A stretch of DNA of 18,692 nt from NCBI GenBank assembly GCA_014361165.1, contig JACIWD010000046.1, positions 1-18,692 of the forward strand, given 5' to 3'. This DNA comes from Candidatus Mnemosynella bozhongmuii (GTDB lineage: Archaea > Halobacteriota > Archaeoglobi > Mnemosynellales > Mnemosynellaceae). The position numbers were made by a program, and so were the translations under genes. The notes under the pieces were generated by a model, which had not been told where the DNA came from, searched no databases, and saw only the letters and a program-made list of their open reading frames with translations. Shown here piece after piece: positions 7,571 to 14,096 of this stretch; position 1 is the stretch's first letter, and every line of letters begins with the position of its first letter.

Positions 7571-8221
7571 TTGGTGGAGAAATTTGAAAGAGAGTTAAAT
7601 GAGCTGAAAAATAAGATTGTTGAGATGGGAGAGTATTCAAAGAGAATGCTCGAGATGTCCATGGAAGCACTCGTGAAACAGGATGTTCCACTTGCTGAAA
7701 GGGTCATTGAGATGAGAAAAAGGCTTCCGGAATTTGATAAGGAGATTGAAGAAAGAGCACTCAAGATGATTGCCCTTTATCAGCCGGTTGCAAAGGATCT
7801 CAGAACACTTGGATGCATTCTTAAGATGACGGAGCATCTCTTCAGAATAGGAAGATATGGAAGAGAGATTGCGCAGATTGCAAAGGAGCTCTCGGGTAGA
7901 CCCCATGTGAAGAAGCTGGTCGATCTTACGTATGTCTGCAGAATAACATGTGAGATGATAAACGATGCTCTCGAAGCTTTCAGAACAGAGAATCTCGAAA
8001 AAATAAAAGATCTCGGAGAGAGGGACAGCGTTGTGGATGAAATAAGACACTCGATTTTCAGGGAATGTCTCACATACATGCTGGAGAACCCCAAGAACAT
8101 AACACCGTGCATGAACTATGTGATGATAGCAAGATATCTCGAGAGATGCGCAGACCACGCATGCGAAATAGCTGAGAAGGTTTACTACATGGTGACAGGA
8201 GAGAGAATCGAAATTGATTGA
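7571..8221 (+). CDS. phoU: Phosphate transport regulator PhoU (second PhoU, no DNA-binding domain)
   Basis: 216 residues, the standard two-repeat PhoU length. The start is TTG at 7571, four bases after GAGGTGAT; GTG at 7574 is the alternative. Each three-helix repeat carries a metal-binding-type motif: MRKRLPEFDKEIEERAL in the first half and ARYLERCADHACEIAEK near the C-terminus (the ARYLER-x-x-DHA hallmark). MIALYQPVAKDLR is the conserved link segment. PhoU binds PstB and limits phosphate import when phosphate is plentiful. It sits in the pst operon, whereas the AbrB-fused PhoU is divergent, so the two could divide transporter and promoter control. The downstream gene begins after 9 bases. 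Confidence 0.93.
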   Translation: MVEKFERELNELKNKIVEMGEYSKRMLEMSMEALVKQDVPLAERVIEMRKRLPEFDKEIEERALKMIALYQPVAKDLRTLGCILKMTEHLFRIGRYGREIAQIAKELSGRPHVKKLVDLTYVCRITCEMINDALEAFRTENLEKIKDLGERDSVVDEIRHSIFRECLTYMLENPKNITPCMNYVMIARYLERCADHACEIAEKVYYMVTGERIEID

Positions 8222-8230
8222 GGTGGAAAA

Positions 8231-8947
8231 ATGAGAATTGCCCACATATCGGATCTTCACATCTCCAGCAGGGATTTTGTCAAGAAATGTGGTGAGAATC
8301 TTCTCAGACTTCTTGACTCAATAAAGCCGGATCTGGTTATAGTGACGGGAGATCTCACAGACCAGGGATACATGCATGAATATGAGAGAGCAGAGGAATT
8401 TCTCAATGAAATAAAGGCTGAGAAGCTGATTGTTCCCGGAAACCATGATTCGAGAAACAGCGGAGATATCCTTTTTGAAGATTTCTTCGGAACAAGATTT
8501 CCTGTTTATGAGAACAGAGAAATCATCGTTCTCGGAATAGATTCATCCGAACCGGATATCGATGACGGGCATGTTGGGAGAGAGAACTATCCCAGGGTCA
8601 CCGAAATCGAGGGGCTGGAGAAAATTAAAGTGGTTGCGATGCACCACCACCTTATTCCCATTCCGGGGACAGGAAGGGAGAGGAACATCCCTGTTGACTC
8701 CGGTGATTTTCTGAAAGTATGCACAGAATCCGAAATCAATCTCATTCTCTCGGGTCACAAGCACATTCCATGGGTCTGGAAGCTTGAGAACACACATCTC
8801 ATCACAGCGGGAACCGCAACAACAAGGAGATTGAAGGGGAAAAGCACGCAAAGCTTCAATCTTCTGGAGATTGAGGATGGGAGAATTCTTCTCAGAGAGC
8901 TCAGAGTTCTGAATGGAGAAGTCATCGAGGAGAGAAGGTTAATGTGA
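8231..8947 (+). CDS. Calcineurin-like metallophosphoesterase (Icc/CpdA-like)
   Basis: 238 residues with every motif of the class: DLH (Asp8, His10), GDLTD (Asp41), GNHD (Asn71, His72), HHH at 138-140, and GHKH (His176, His178), which together build a two-metal site. The overall layout is closest to the Icc/CpdA/3',5'-cyclic-nucleotide phosphodiesterase group, but archaeal members act on varied phosphate esters and the substrate cannot be read. It has no signal peptide, so it is probably cytoplasmic. The ATG follows GAGGTGGA. The gene ends the pst operon, which suggests phosphate release or turnover of a phosphate-related nucleotide signal (inference). Its end overlaps truD convergently by 9 bp. 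Confidence 0.9.
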   Translation: MRIAHISDLHISSRDFVKKCGENLLRLLDSIKPDLVIVTGDLTDQGYMHEYERAEEFLNEIKAEKLIVPGNHDSRNSGDILFEDFFGTRFPVYENREIIVLGIDSSEPDIDDGHVGRENYPRVTEIEGLEKIKVVAMHHHLIPIPGTGRERNIPVDSGDFLKVCTESEINLILSGHKHIPWVWKLENTHLITAGTATTRRLKGKSTQSFNLLEIEDGRILLRELRVLNGEVIEERRLM

Positions 8948-10174
8948 TGACTTCATGTATTCCCTCAGCACAGAGGTTGCGTAGGCTCCTTTGAAAAGGG
9001 AGAATCTCAGCACAACCCCATCATCCCTGAGCTCGCATTCGGGAGACACCGGAACCATTATTGGTCTTCTCATGCCGGAAGTGTTCAGGGTGGAGTCTCT
9101 GAAGTTCATCGAAGAGACATTTCCCAGAACCTCTCTCTCGATTTCTCCGGGTTCTCCTGAGGCAAGAGGGGTGTCCTCTCCTATGAGAGGAGCTGTTGGA
9201 AGGGCTCTTCCTTCCTTAACGAGCTTTCTGATCGTTTCCATGTTTTTCTCATTCACTTCTCTGAGCCTGTTGACCTCCGGAATCCCATTTTTCATGAAGC
9301 AGACGATATCTCCAGCAACTACATCATTCAGAGGCAAACCCCTTTCCATTCTTCTGCTCACAATCAGATTGAAGAGGTATGACTGATAGGCATGTGCAAA
9401 CATCATTCTGAGATTTCTCGGAAGAACAGAGAATGCTCCTCTGAAATCTCCGGGTTTTCTCAGAACATGCCTTATCATCATCCTCTCGTATTTCAGATAG
9501 CCTGGAAGGATTTCGAGAGCTTTCTCCAGATCCCCAGTCTCGAAGATGTATCTCCTCGCCTCCCTGACCTCCTCTCTTTCTCCTTCAAACGGCATGGCAA
9601 CATAGGTGAAAAAAGCTCCCCTGTAATCTCCCCTGAGAAGTTTCTCCCCAACGAGATGTGAAACTGGCCTTATAGCTCCGAATCTCTGCTCTCCAAAGAA
9701 ATTGGGAACTCCTCCAATCTCTCTTATCTCCTCTGTTATCGCTTCAGCTCTCTCCGGATGCTCCACCTCTCTTATCACGATTTCAAAGCGATTTCCGATG
9801 AGATCTCCGAGAGAGATCGGCTGATGAGACCTTCCGAGAACTCTGATTTCCGCATCCCTTATTCTGATTTCAGAAATCCTGGATTCGTCAACTCCGAGAA
9901 TGCTGAATCTCTGAACCGTCACCGCTCTCTTGTCCTTTGTTCCCGCCCAGCTTATGTGATGCTCGGGAATTTCGAGAGCCTTTGCAAGGGCTCTCACAAA
10001 GAGATGGGTGTCCCAGTTCTTCTTTCTGACCTCAACTACAAGGTATTTTCCCTCTTTAAGGCTTCTCTCAACCGGAATTTCCTCAACAACGAAATCCTCC
10101 GGAAATTTTCTTATGACTCCCCCTATCCCCGGAGTCTTCGTGATATATCCCTTTATCCCGATGAGTTCCTCCAT
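8939..10174 (-). CDS. truD: tRNA pseudouridine(13) synthase TruD
   Basis: 411 residues, typical for archaeal TruD/Pus7. The N-terminal FPEDFVVEEIPVE segment (about 24-36) is the family opening. The catalytic Asp is residue 81 in SWAGTKDKRAVTVQRFS. NFFGEQRFGAIRPVSHLVG and the late FAHAYQSYLFNLIVS are further family hallmarks around the insertion domain. It isomerises U13 in certain tRNAs. The ATG at 10172-10174 overlaps the TGA of pth2 by one base (TGATG), with GAGGTTG upstream, so the two are co-translated. The GTG one codon earlier is less likely. Pairing with peptidyl-tRNA hydrolase makes a small tRNA-maintenance operon. Confidence 0.95.
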   Translation of the reverse strand: MEELIGIKGYITKTPGIGGVIRKFPEDFVVEEIPVERSLKEGKYLVVEVRKKNWDTHLFVRALAKALEIPEHHISWAGTKDKRAVTVQRFSILGVDESRISEIRIRDAEIRVLGRSHQPISLGDLIGNRFEIVIREVEHPERAEAITEEIREIGGVPNFFGEQRFGAIRPVSHLVGEKLLRGDYRGAFFTYVAMPFEGEREEVREARRYIFETGDLEKALEILPGYLKYERMMIRHVLRKPGDFRGAFSVLPRNLRMMFAHAYQSYLFNLIVSRRMERGLPLNDVVAGDIVCFMKNGIPEVNRLREVNEKNMETIRKLVKEGRALPTAPLIGEDTPLASGEPGEIEREVLGNVSSMNFRDSTLNTSGMRRPIMVPVSPECELRDDGVVLRFSLFKGAYATSVLREYMKSSH

Positions 10175-10521
10175 CACAGCAACCTCAGATTTCCGGTTAC
10201 CCTATCAATCTTCTCGGCCTCATCCGGGCCTATTCCAAGAGCTGTTACCGTTCCGGGAGGAATCTCGGTTAAACCGGCATCAACAACAAGAGCGCACGGG
10301 ATTCCGAGAGCCTCGCATTTCTTCTTGAGCTCAAGAAGCTCTCTCTCATTCTCAACCTGAAGAACGACCTTTTTCTGTCCTTCCTTCTTCCATCTCTCCC
10401 TTATTCTTCTATCCGCTTTTTCATAAGCCAGAATGGAGGCATGTGCCACCTGAACCGCCGTCTTTCCTTTTGAGAGCTTCAGATCGGACCTCACAACTAT
10501 GCACTGCTTGACCTCGTGCAT
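10174..10521 (-). CDS. pth2: Peptidyl-tRNA hydrolase, type 2 (archaeal/eukaryotic)
   Basis: 115 residues, the standard Pth2 length. It releases tRNA from peptidyl-tRNA dropped by the ribosome. The start at ATG 10519-10521 (MHEVKQCIVVRSDL) has GGTG five bases upstream, and the family consensus begins here. Longer in-frame starts run into the divergent flavoprotein gene. Family motifs are KLSKGKTAVQVAHAS (Lys/His active-site region) and the C-terminal VDAGLTEIPPGTVTALGIGP, which carries the Thr and Asp of the active site. It is the first gene of the pth2-truD pair. Confidence 0.95.
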   Translation of the reverse strand: MHEVKQCIVVRSDLKLSKGKTAVQVAHASILAYEKADRRIRERWKKEGQKKVVLQVENERELLELKKKCEALGIPCALVVDAGLTEIPPGTVTALGIGPDEAEKIDRVTGNLRLL

Positions 10522-10529
10522 CGAAACAC

Positions 10530-10564
10530 CAAGGGTTTTATTGAGCGGGCTCATAAAAAATTTT
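10530..10564. promoter_or_regulatory. Divergent promoter between pth2 and the geranylgeranyl reductase family gene
   Basis: Only 43 bp separate the two starts. GGTTTTATTG (about 10531-10540) is a plausible plus-strand TATA box whose predicted transcription start falls at the GTG of the flavoprotein, suggesting a leaderless mRNA. On the minus strand, AAAATTTTTTATG (about 10552-10564) could serve pth2 and leave a short leader with GGTG. This is inferred from spacing alone. Confidence 0.4.
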
Positions 10565-11647
10565 GTGAAGTGCGATGTTCTGATCGTTGGAGCTGGCCCG
10601 GCCGGATGTTTTCTCGGCAAGCTTCTCGCAGAGAGAGGTTTCTCAGTCATCATTCTTGAGGAGCATGAAAGAATCGGTGAGCCCGTGGAGTGCGCAGGTC
10701 TCTTCAGCACGAAGGTTTTCGAGGTTGCTGGAATTTCGCCGGAGAAGGTGAGGGGAAATCCGATAAAAGGTGCGAGAGTCATCTCAAAAGGTTCTTCTTT
10801 CGAGTTCAGAGCAAATGAGATCAAAGCCTACTCTGTGGACAGGGCTCTTTTTGACAGAAATCTTGCTGAGAGAGCTGAGAGAGCCGGAGCGGAAATTTTT
10901 CTTGGATGGAAGTTCAGAGGAATGAGGGATGGAAGAGCTCTCACGGATCATGAGGAGTTCGAGGCAGAGGTCTATGTTGGAGCAGACGGTGTGAGGAGCA
11001 GGATGAGGAGAGAGATTGGAGAAAGGGTTGGAGAGATCATCGGAGCATCTCAGCTTGAGACCGGGAGGGAGATTGAGGATGACATCGTAGAGGTCTATCC
11101 ATGCTTCTCGGGAAGCTATTTCTCGTGGAAAATTCCGTTTCATGAGAGGATGAGGGTTGGTTCAGCTGGAAGGAACCATGCAGATGCTGTAAGAAAGCTT
11201 TCTGGTGGAGGAGAAATTAAAAGAGGGGCCATTCCGGTAGGAACGGTCAGAAGATCTGTTAAGGGGAACATCATTCTTCTCGGAGATTCAGCAGGCCAGG
11301 TTAAGCCGAGCTCTTTTGGAGGTGTTTATCCCTCTCTGAGATGTGCGGAAATTGCTGCGGACGCAATAGAGAAGACTCTCACTCAGGGAGGTTCTCTGAT
11401 GGAATATGAGAGGAGATGGAGGAGGGAGATTGGAGGAGAGCTTTCAAAAGGAATGTGGATTCATCGAATCTTCCACAATCTCGGTGAGGAGAGATGGAGA
11501 AGGCTGATAGAGAGCATGGATGAGAAAATGAGGGAGATGATAGTTGAATACGGGGACATCGAGGAGCCTTCGAGACTGGCTGGAGAGCTCATCAGAAAGA
11601 GGCCGCTGAAGCTTTTCGCAATGTTTATCAGAATGTTTCTGTCATGA
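10565..11647 (+). CDS. Geranylgeranyl reductase family FAD-dependent oxidoreductase
   Basis: 360 residues from GTG 10565 (read as MKCDVLIVGAGPAG). The longer ATG start at 10499 lies inside pth2 and is rejected. An N-terminal Rossmann FAD motif GAGPAG (residues 9-14) is followed by the LEEHERIGEPVECAGL segment typical of geranylgeranyl reductases, VGADGVRSRMRRE in the middle and the second FAD motif GDSAGQVKPSSFGGVYPSL. Members saturate isoprenoid double bonds. In archaea this includes the chains of digeranylgeranylglycerophospholipid, and there are usually several paralogues per genome. This one could act on membrane lipids or on a quinone side chain. Its TGA overlaps the ATG of the MBL-fold gene (ATGA), so the two are coupled. 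Confidence 0.88.
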   Translation: MKCDVLIVGAGPAGCFLGKLLAERGFSVIILEEHERIGEPVECAGLFSTKVFEVAGISPEKVRGNPIKGARVISKGSSFEFRANEIKAYSVDRALFDRNLAERAERAGAEIFLGWKFRGMRDGRALTDHEEFEAEVYVGADGVRSRMRREIGERVGEIIGASQLETGREIEDDIVEVYPCFSGSYFSWKIPFHERMRVGSAGRNHADAVRKLSGGGEIKRGAIPVGTVRRSVKGNIILLGDSAGQVKPSSFGGVYPSLRCAEIAADAIEKTLTQGGSLMEYERRWRREIGGELSKGMWIHRIFHNLGEERWRRLIESMDEKMREMIVEYGDIEEPSRLAGELIRKRPLKLFAMFIRMFLS

Positions 11648-12294
11648 GTGAGAACATGAAACCTGTGAGGAGAATTCTTCCCCATTTTTACAGCGGAAAC
11701 GTCTATCTGATTGAGGATGAGAAAAACGTGCTGGTTGATGCGGGTATAAGCGGCGAGAGAGTTGTCAGAAATCTGAGAGAGATGGGCATCAGAGAGATTG
11801 ATTATCTGATTCTCACACACTGCCATTACGATCATTCCGCGGGAGTTGGCGACATCGTGAGAGAGTTCTCTCCGGATGTCCTTCTGCACGAGGCAGAGGT
11901 TGACAAGAGAAAAGATCCCGAATACTCTGTTTCCTGGATGTTTGGAGAAGAGCCTCCGGAATATGAAGTTGATGTTCCGCTGAAAGGAGGGGAGCTGATC
12001 TCCACCGGAGAGAGATCTCTCAGAGTCATTCACACTCCGGGACACTCGCCGGGAAGCATCTGCCTTTATGAGGAGAGCACGGGCGAGCTCTTCTCGGGTG
12101 ACACTGTTTTTCCGGATGGAGGAATAGGAAGGACAGATCTGAAGGGTGGTTCTTCAGAGAAACTGAGAGATTCCATCAGAAGGCTTCTCGAACTGGATGT
12201 CAGAGTTCTCTACCCTGGCCATGGTGAAATTCTCAGAGAAGGGGTCAGAAGGAGTCTGGAGCTCTCCTTAAGATTCGCATCAATGATTCTCTGA
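11644..12294 (+). CDS. MBL-fold metallo-hydrolase (glyoxalase II-like)
   Basis: 216 residues with a complete metallo-beta-lactamase metal site: THCHYDH (His59, His61, Asp63, His64), HTPGHSPGS, FSGDTVF and YPGHGE. The N-terminal VYLIEDEKNVLVDAG is the usual beta-strand entry. It is the short hydroxyacylglutathione-hydrolase-like type. Archaea of this kind lack glutathione, so the substrate is unknown and could be another thioester, a lactone or an RNA-related ester. Four-base overlap with the preceding flavoprotein suggests shared expression, but no pathway link is evident. Its 3' end overlaps the convergent unrecognised gene by 50 bp. Confidence 0.9.
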   Translation: MSENMKPVRRILPHFYSGNVYLIEDEKNVLVDAGISGERVVRNLREMGIREIDYLILTHCHYDHSAGVGDIVREFSPDVLLHEAEVDKRKDPEYSVSWMFGEEPPEYEVDVPLKGGELISTGERSLRVIHTPGHSPGSICLYEESTGELFSGDTVFPDGGIGRTDLKGGSSEKLRDSIRRLLELDVRVLYPGHGEILREGVRRSLELSLRFASMIL

Positions 12295-12667
12295 AACCAA
12301 TCTTTGAGACATTTGAGATTACAAGGAGATCGCCTATTTTAACTTTCCTCAGATAAACCGGCATTTTTTCGAGAAGTTTCTCTGAGAGAACAATCTCTCC
12401 GTTCCTCGAGATCATCATCGCCTCCGGGGTGGATTCTGTCAGGGGAACAATCGAGAAAGGTCTCTTGAAGATCAGCGGATATCCGGTGGACTCGAATTTT
12501 CTCAGAAGAACCTCATCGACGAAGGGAACTATTTTTGTGTTCTCAAGAAGCGCCTCTCTTGATATTCCTATCTCCCACCTGTCAAGCTCTGAGGAATACC
12601 CTCCGAGAGGAGATATGTAATGCTCCGGGAGAGATTCCACGGGATAGGGAATTCTCTCCATCATCAT
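12245..12667 (-). CDS. Unrecognised small protein (140 aa)
   Basis: I do not recognise this protein. It is 140 residues, soluble, of mixed charge, with no membrane segment, signal peptide, Cys/His metal motif or nucleotide-binding loop. The N-terminal part is Pro/Tyr-rich (ERIPYPVESLPEHYISPLGG). The middle has SIVPLTESTPEAMMISRNGE, and the C-terminal part (KVKIGDLLVISNVSKIG) looks like a small beta barrel or barrel-like domain. Coding support comes from the absence of in-frame stops, codon usage like its neighbours and a TATA box GTTATAAAAC (12688-12697) about 26 bp before the first of three tandem ATGs, which suggests a leaderless message. The 3' end runs 50 bp antisense into the MBL gene, the longest overlap in the window. 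It is probably a real lineage-specific gene. Confidence 0.6.
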   Translation of the reverse strand: MMMERIPYPVESLPEHYISPLGGYSSELDRWEIGISREALLENTKIVPFVDEVLLRKFESTGYPLIFKRPFSIVPLTESTPEAMMISRNGEIVLSEKLLEKMPVYLRKVKIGDLLVISNVSKIGFRESLMRILRRAPDSF

Positions 12668-12687
12668 GACTTATGTTTTCTCATGAA

Positions 12688-12697
12688 GTTATAAAAC
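12688..12697 (-). promoter_or_regulatory. TATA box for the unrecognised 140-aa gene
   Basis: GTTATAAAAC on the plus strand reads GTTTTATAAC on the minus strand. Its centre is about 26 bp upstream of the ATG at 12667, the expected distance to an archaeal transcription start, so the transcript would begin at the start codon. Confidence 0.5.
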
Positions 12698-12764
12698 ACT
12701 TTAGTTCCACGATTCACATCAGAAGACTTAAAAATGATGAGAATGAGGGAATTTTAGAGAGAAT

Positions 12765-12849
12765 GCGGAGGTTGCCGAGCCAGGTCAAAGGCGGGAGACT
12801 CAAGATCTCCTCCCGCAGGGGTTCGCCGGTTCGAATCCGGCCCTCCGCA
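12765..12849 (+). tRNA. tRNA-Leu (anticodon CAA)
   Basis: This is a type II tRNA of 85 nt without intron. The acceptor stem is GCGGAGG / CCTCCGC with discriminator A at 12849. The D-stem is GCC/GGC, the anticodon stem GGAGA/TCTCC with loop CTCAAGA, so the anticodon CAA is at 12801-12803 and reads UUG. A long variable arm (TCCCGCAGGGGTTC) and a T-arm GCCGG-TTCGAAT-CCGGC complete it. The 3' CCA is not encoded. A TATA-like CTTAAAAAT (about 12727-12735) lies upstream. The stress-gene island begins right after its 3' end, and tRNA-Leu genes are common archaeal integration targets. Confidence 0.95.
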
Positions 12850-13038
12850 TAAAATTTGATTTAATTTCCGGAATTTTTGGAGCTCTTTTGAGATGAGGTT
12901 GAATGACGTTTCTCCGATTTGCCCGCAAATTCTCTTTACTGTTAACAATTAGAGTAAGTTTTGAGACTTCCAAGAATGCCATGCAAAGAGAGTGAAGATA
13001 AGAGACAATCGCAAAGGGAGACGCAATAGCTTTCAGAG
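12850..13038. other. Gap between tRNA-Leu and wrbA (possible island boundary)
   Basis: This 189-bp AT-rich stretch holds no gene I can support. Minus-strand frames here read into the tRNA and end in the well-known spurious tRNA-antisense peptide. I found no copy of the tRNA 3' end, no clear inverted repeat and no recombinase remnant. Confidence 0.6.
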
Positions 13039-13614
13039 TTAGCTGAGCTTCTTTGCTACCTCAGCTACCCTCTTTCCCAGCATTTTTGCGACCTGCAAAT
13101 CCTCTTCCCTCGGTTTTCCAGTTGATGCCGCTCCATAGTAGCTTCCAGCCCTGTAAAGCTGCTTTGATGGAGGAAGTCCAACGATTATCATCCCATGGGC
13201 GAAGAGGGGGAGGAGCATGGAAAGCAGTGTTGCCTCCTTTCCGCCATGGGGCATCTCGTTAGATGTGAAAACCGCACCAACCTTGCCCTCAAGCCTTCTT
13301 TCCATCCAAAGTCTCCCAGTCATGTCGATGAACTGCTTCATCTGAGATGACATCACTCCGAAGCGTGTTGGAGAGCCAAAAATTAGGGCATCGTAATCCG
13401 CAAGCTCCTCTGGCTTAGCCACATCGAAGCTCTCAAGCTCATCCTTGACTTTAACATAACCAGGGTTCTTTGCGAGAATTTCTGCCGGAATGGTTTCCGG
13501 AACCCTCTTTACAACCACCTCCGCTCCAGCTTCTTTGGCACCCTCTGCAACGGCCTTTGCCAGCTCCATTGTGTTGCCAGTGATGGAGTGAAAAATAATG
13601 AGAACCTTAACCAT
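13039..13614 (-). CDS. wrbA: NAD(P)H:quinone oxidoreductase / flavodoxin-fold WrbA family
   Basis: 191 residues from ATG 13612-13614, which follows GGGGTGA; the GTG two codons earlier lies within that binding site. The FMN phosphate loop HSITGNTMELA (about 9-19) opens the protein. The GSPTRFGVMSSQMKQFIDMTG segment in the middle and the SNEMPHGGKEATLLSMLLP segment near the C-terminal third are diagnostic of WrbA. It reduces quinones by two electrons with NAD(P)H, avoiding semiquinones and so limiting superoxide. The ATG is two bases after the stop of the superoxide reductase gene, so the two are co-transcribed as an oxidative-stress pair. Confidence 0.94.
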   Translation of the reverse strand: MVKVLIIFHSITGNTMELAKAVAEGAKEAGAEVVVKRVPETIPAEILAKNPGYVKVKDELESFDVAKPEELADYDALIFGSPTRFGVMSSQMKQFIDMTGRLWMERRLEGKVGAVFTSNEMPHGGKEATLLSMLLPLFAHGMIIVGLPPSKQLYRAGSYYGAASTGKPREEDLQVAKMLGKRVAEVAKKLS

Positions 13615-13616
13615 AA

Positions 13617-13994
13617 TCACCCCAGCTTGACCTCTGCCTCACCCATCCAAAGGCCGTGGATGTTGCAGTAGGAGAAGGCTGTAAGCTTTCCAGATTTCTC
13701 TGCTTTGAAAGTGAACGTTGCCACTGGCTCAGTATAAACCCCGCTCGTGTTAGGGCCATCAACTGATGCCCCGTGGGCGGCAAATTCAACCCTACCAACT
13801 ACGTAGGGGAACTTGCTGCCTTCAGGCTGAAAAACGAGTTCTATCCATGCTATGTGATGCTCTGTGGTGTTCGGGTGTGGAATTTCCTTTCCTACACTCA
13901 CCTTTGCCTCTACAACACCACCTTCAGCCTTCAAAATTTCAATTACTGGCACGTGCTTCTCCTTCTTCCAGTCGGCTGTCTGAAACAGTTCCAT
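13617..13994 (-). CDS. Superoxide reductase, one-iron type (neelaredoxin)
   Basis: 125 residues, the size of A. fulgidus neelaredoxin. The Fe(His)4Cys site is complete: His14 in KEKHVPVIE, His40 and His46 in IPHPNTTEHHIAWIE, and Cys110 and His113 in SYCNIHGLW. Glu12 and Lys13, which tune catalysis, are present. The N-terminal rubredoxin-like domain of desulfoferrodoxin is absent. It reduces superoxide to hydrogen peroxide without making oxygen, suiting an anaerobe, with electrons from rubredoxin or a similar donor. The ATG follows GGGGATGA. A minus-strand TATA-like box AAATTTATTAGG (14027-14038) gives a short leader. It is the first gene of a pair with wrbA and diverges from the broken DUF255 gene. 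Confidence 0.96.
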   Translation of the reverse strand: MELFQTADWKKEKHVPVIEILKAEGGVVEAKVSVGKEIPHPNTTEHHIAWIELVFQPEGSKFPYVVGRVEFAAHGASVDGPNTSGVYTEPVATFTFKAEKSGKLTAFSYCNIHGLWMGEAEVKLG

Positions 13995-14026
13995 GTTATC
14001 ATCCCCATCAATATTAAAATTTCTTT

Positions 14027-14074
14027 CCTAATAAATTTTTCTTTGTTCGAAATTCGTAGCAAGAAGTTTTATTA
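14027..14074. promoter_or_regulatory. Divergent promoter of the superoxide reductase and broken DUF255 genes
   Basis: The minus-strand box AAATTTATTAGG (14027-14038) precedes the superoxide reductase by about 40 bp. The plus-strand box GTTTTATTA (14066-14074) precedes the ATG at 14097 by about 25 bp, with GAGGT at about 14080-14084. Positions fit archaeal TATA spacing. The plus-strand promoter is thus preserved in front of a gene that no longer encodes an intact protein. Confidence 0.4.
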
Positions 14075-14096
14075 ATGATGAGGTAAAGTAGAATGG

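Noticed and set aside
9758..10360. Long plus-strand open frame antisense to truD/pth2
   Set aside because: It spans two well-identified genes on the other strand, and the Ser/Phe-rich peptide reflects their codon bias.
10522..10824. N-terminal extension of pth2 to about 216 residues
   Set aside because: The extension is antisense to the geranylgeranyl reductase family gene. The standard Pth2 begins at 10521 with its own ribosome binding site.
12754..12982. Minus-strand open frames across tRNA-Leu (peptides with AGFEPANPCGRRS)
   Set aside because: This is the familiar spurious translation of the antisense of a type II tRNA, not a gene.
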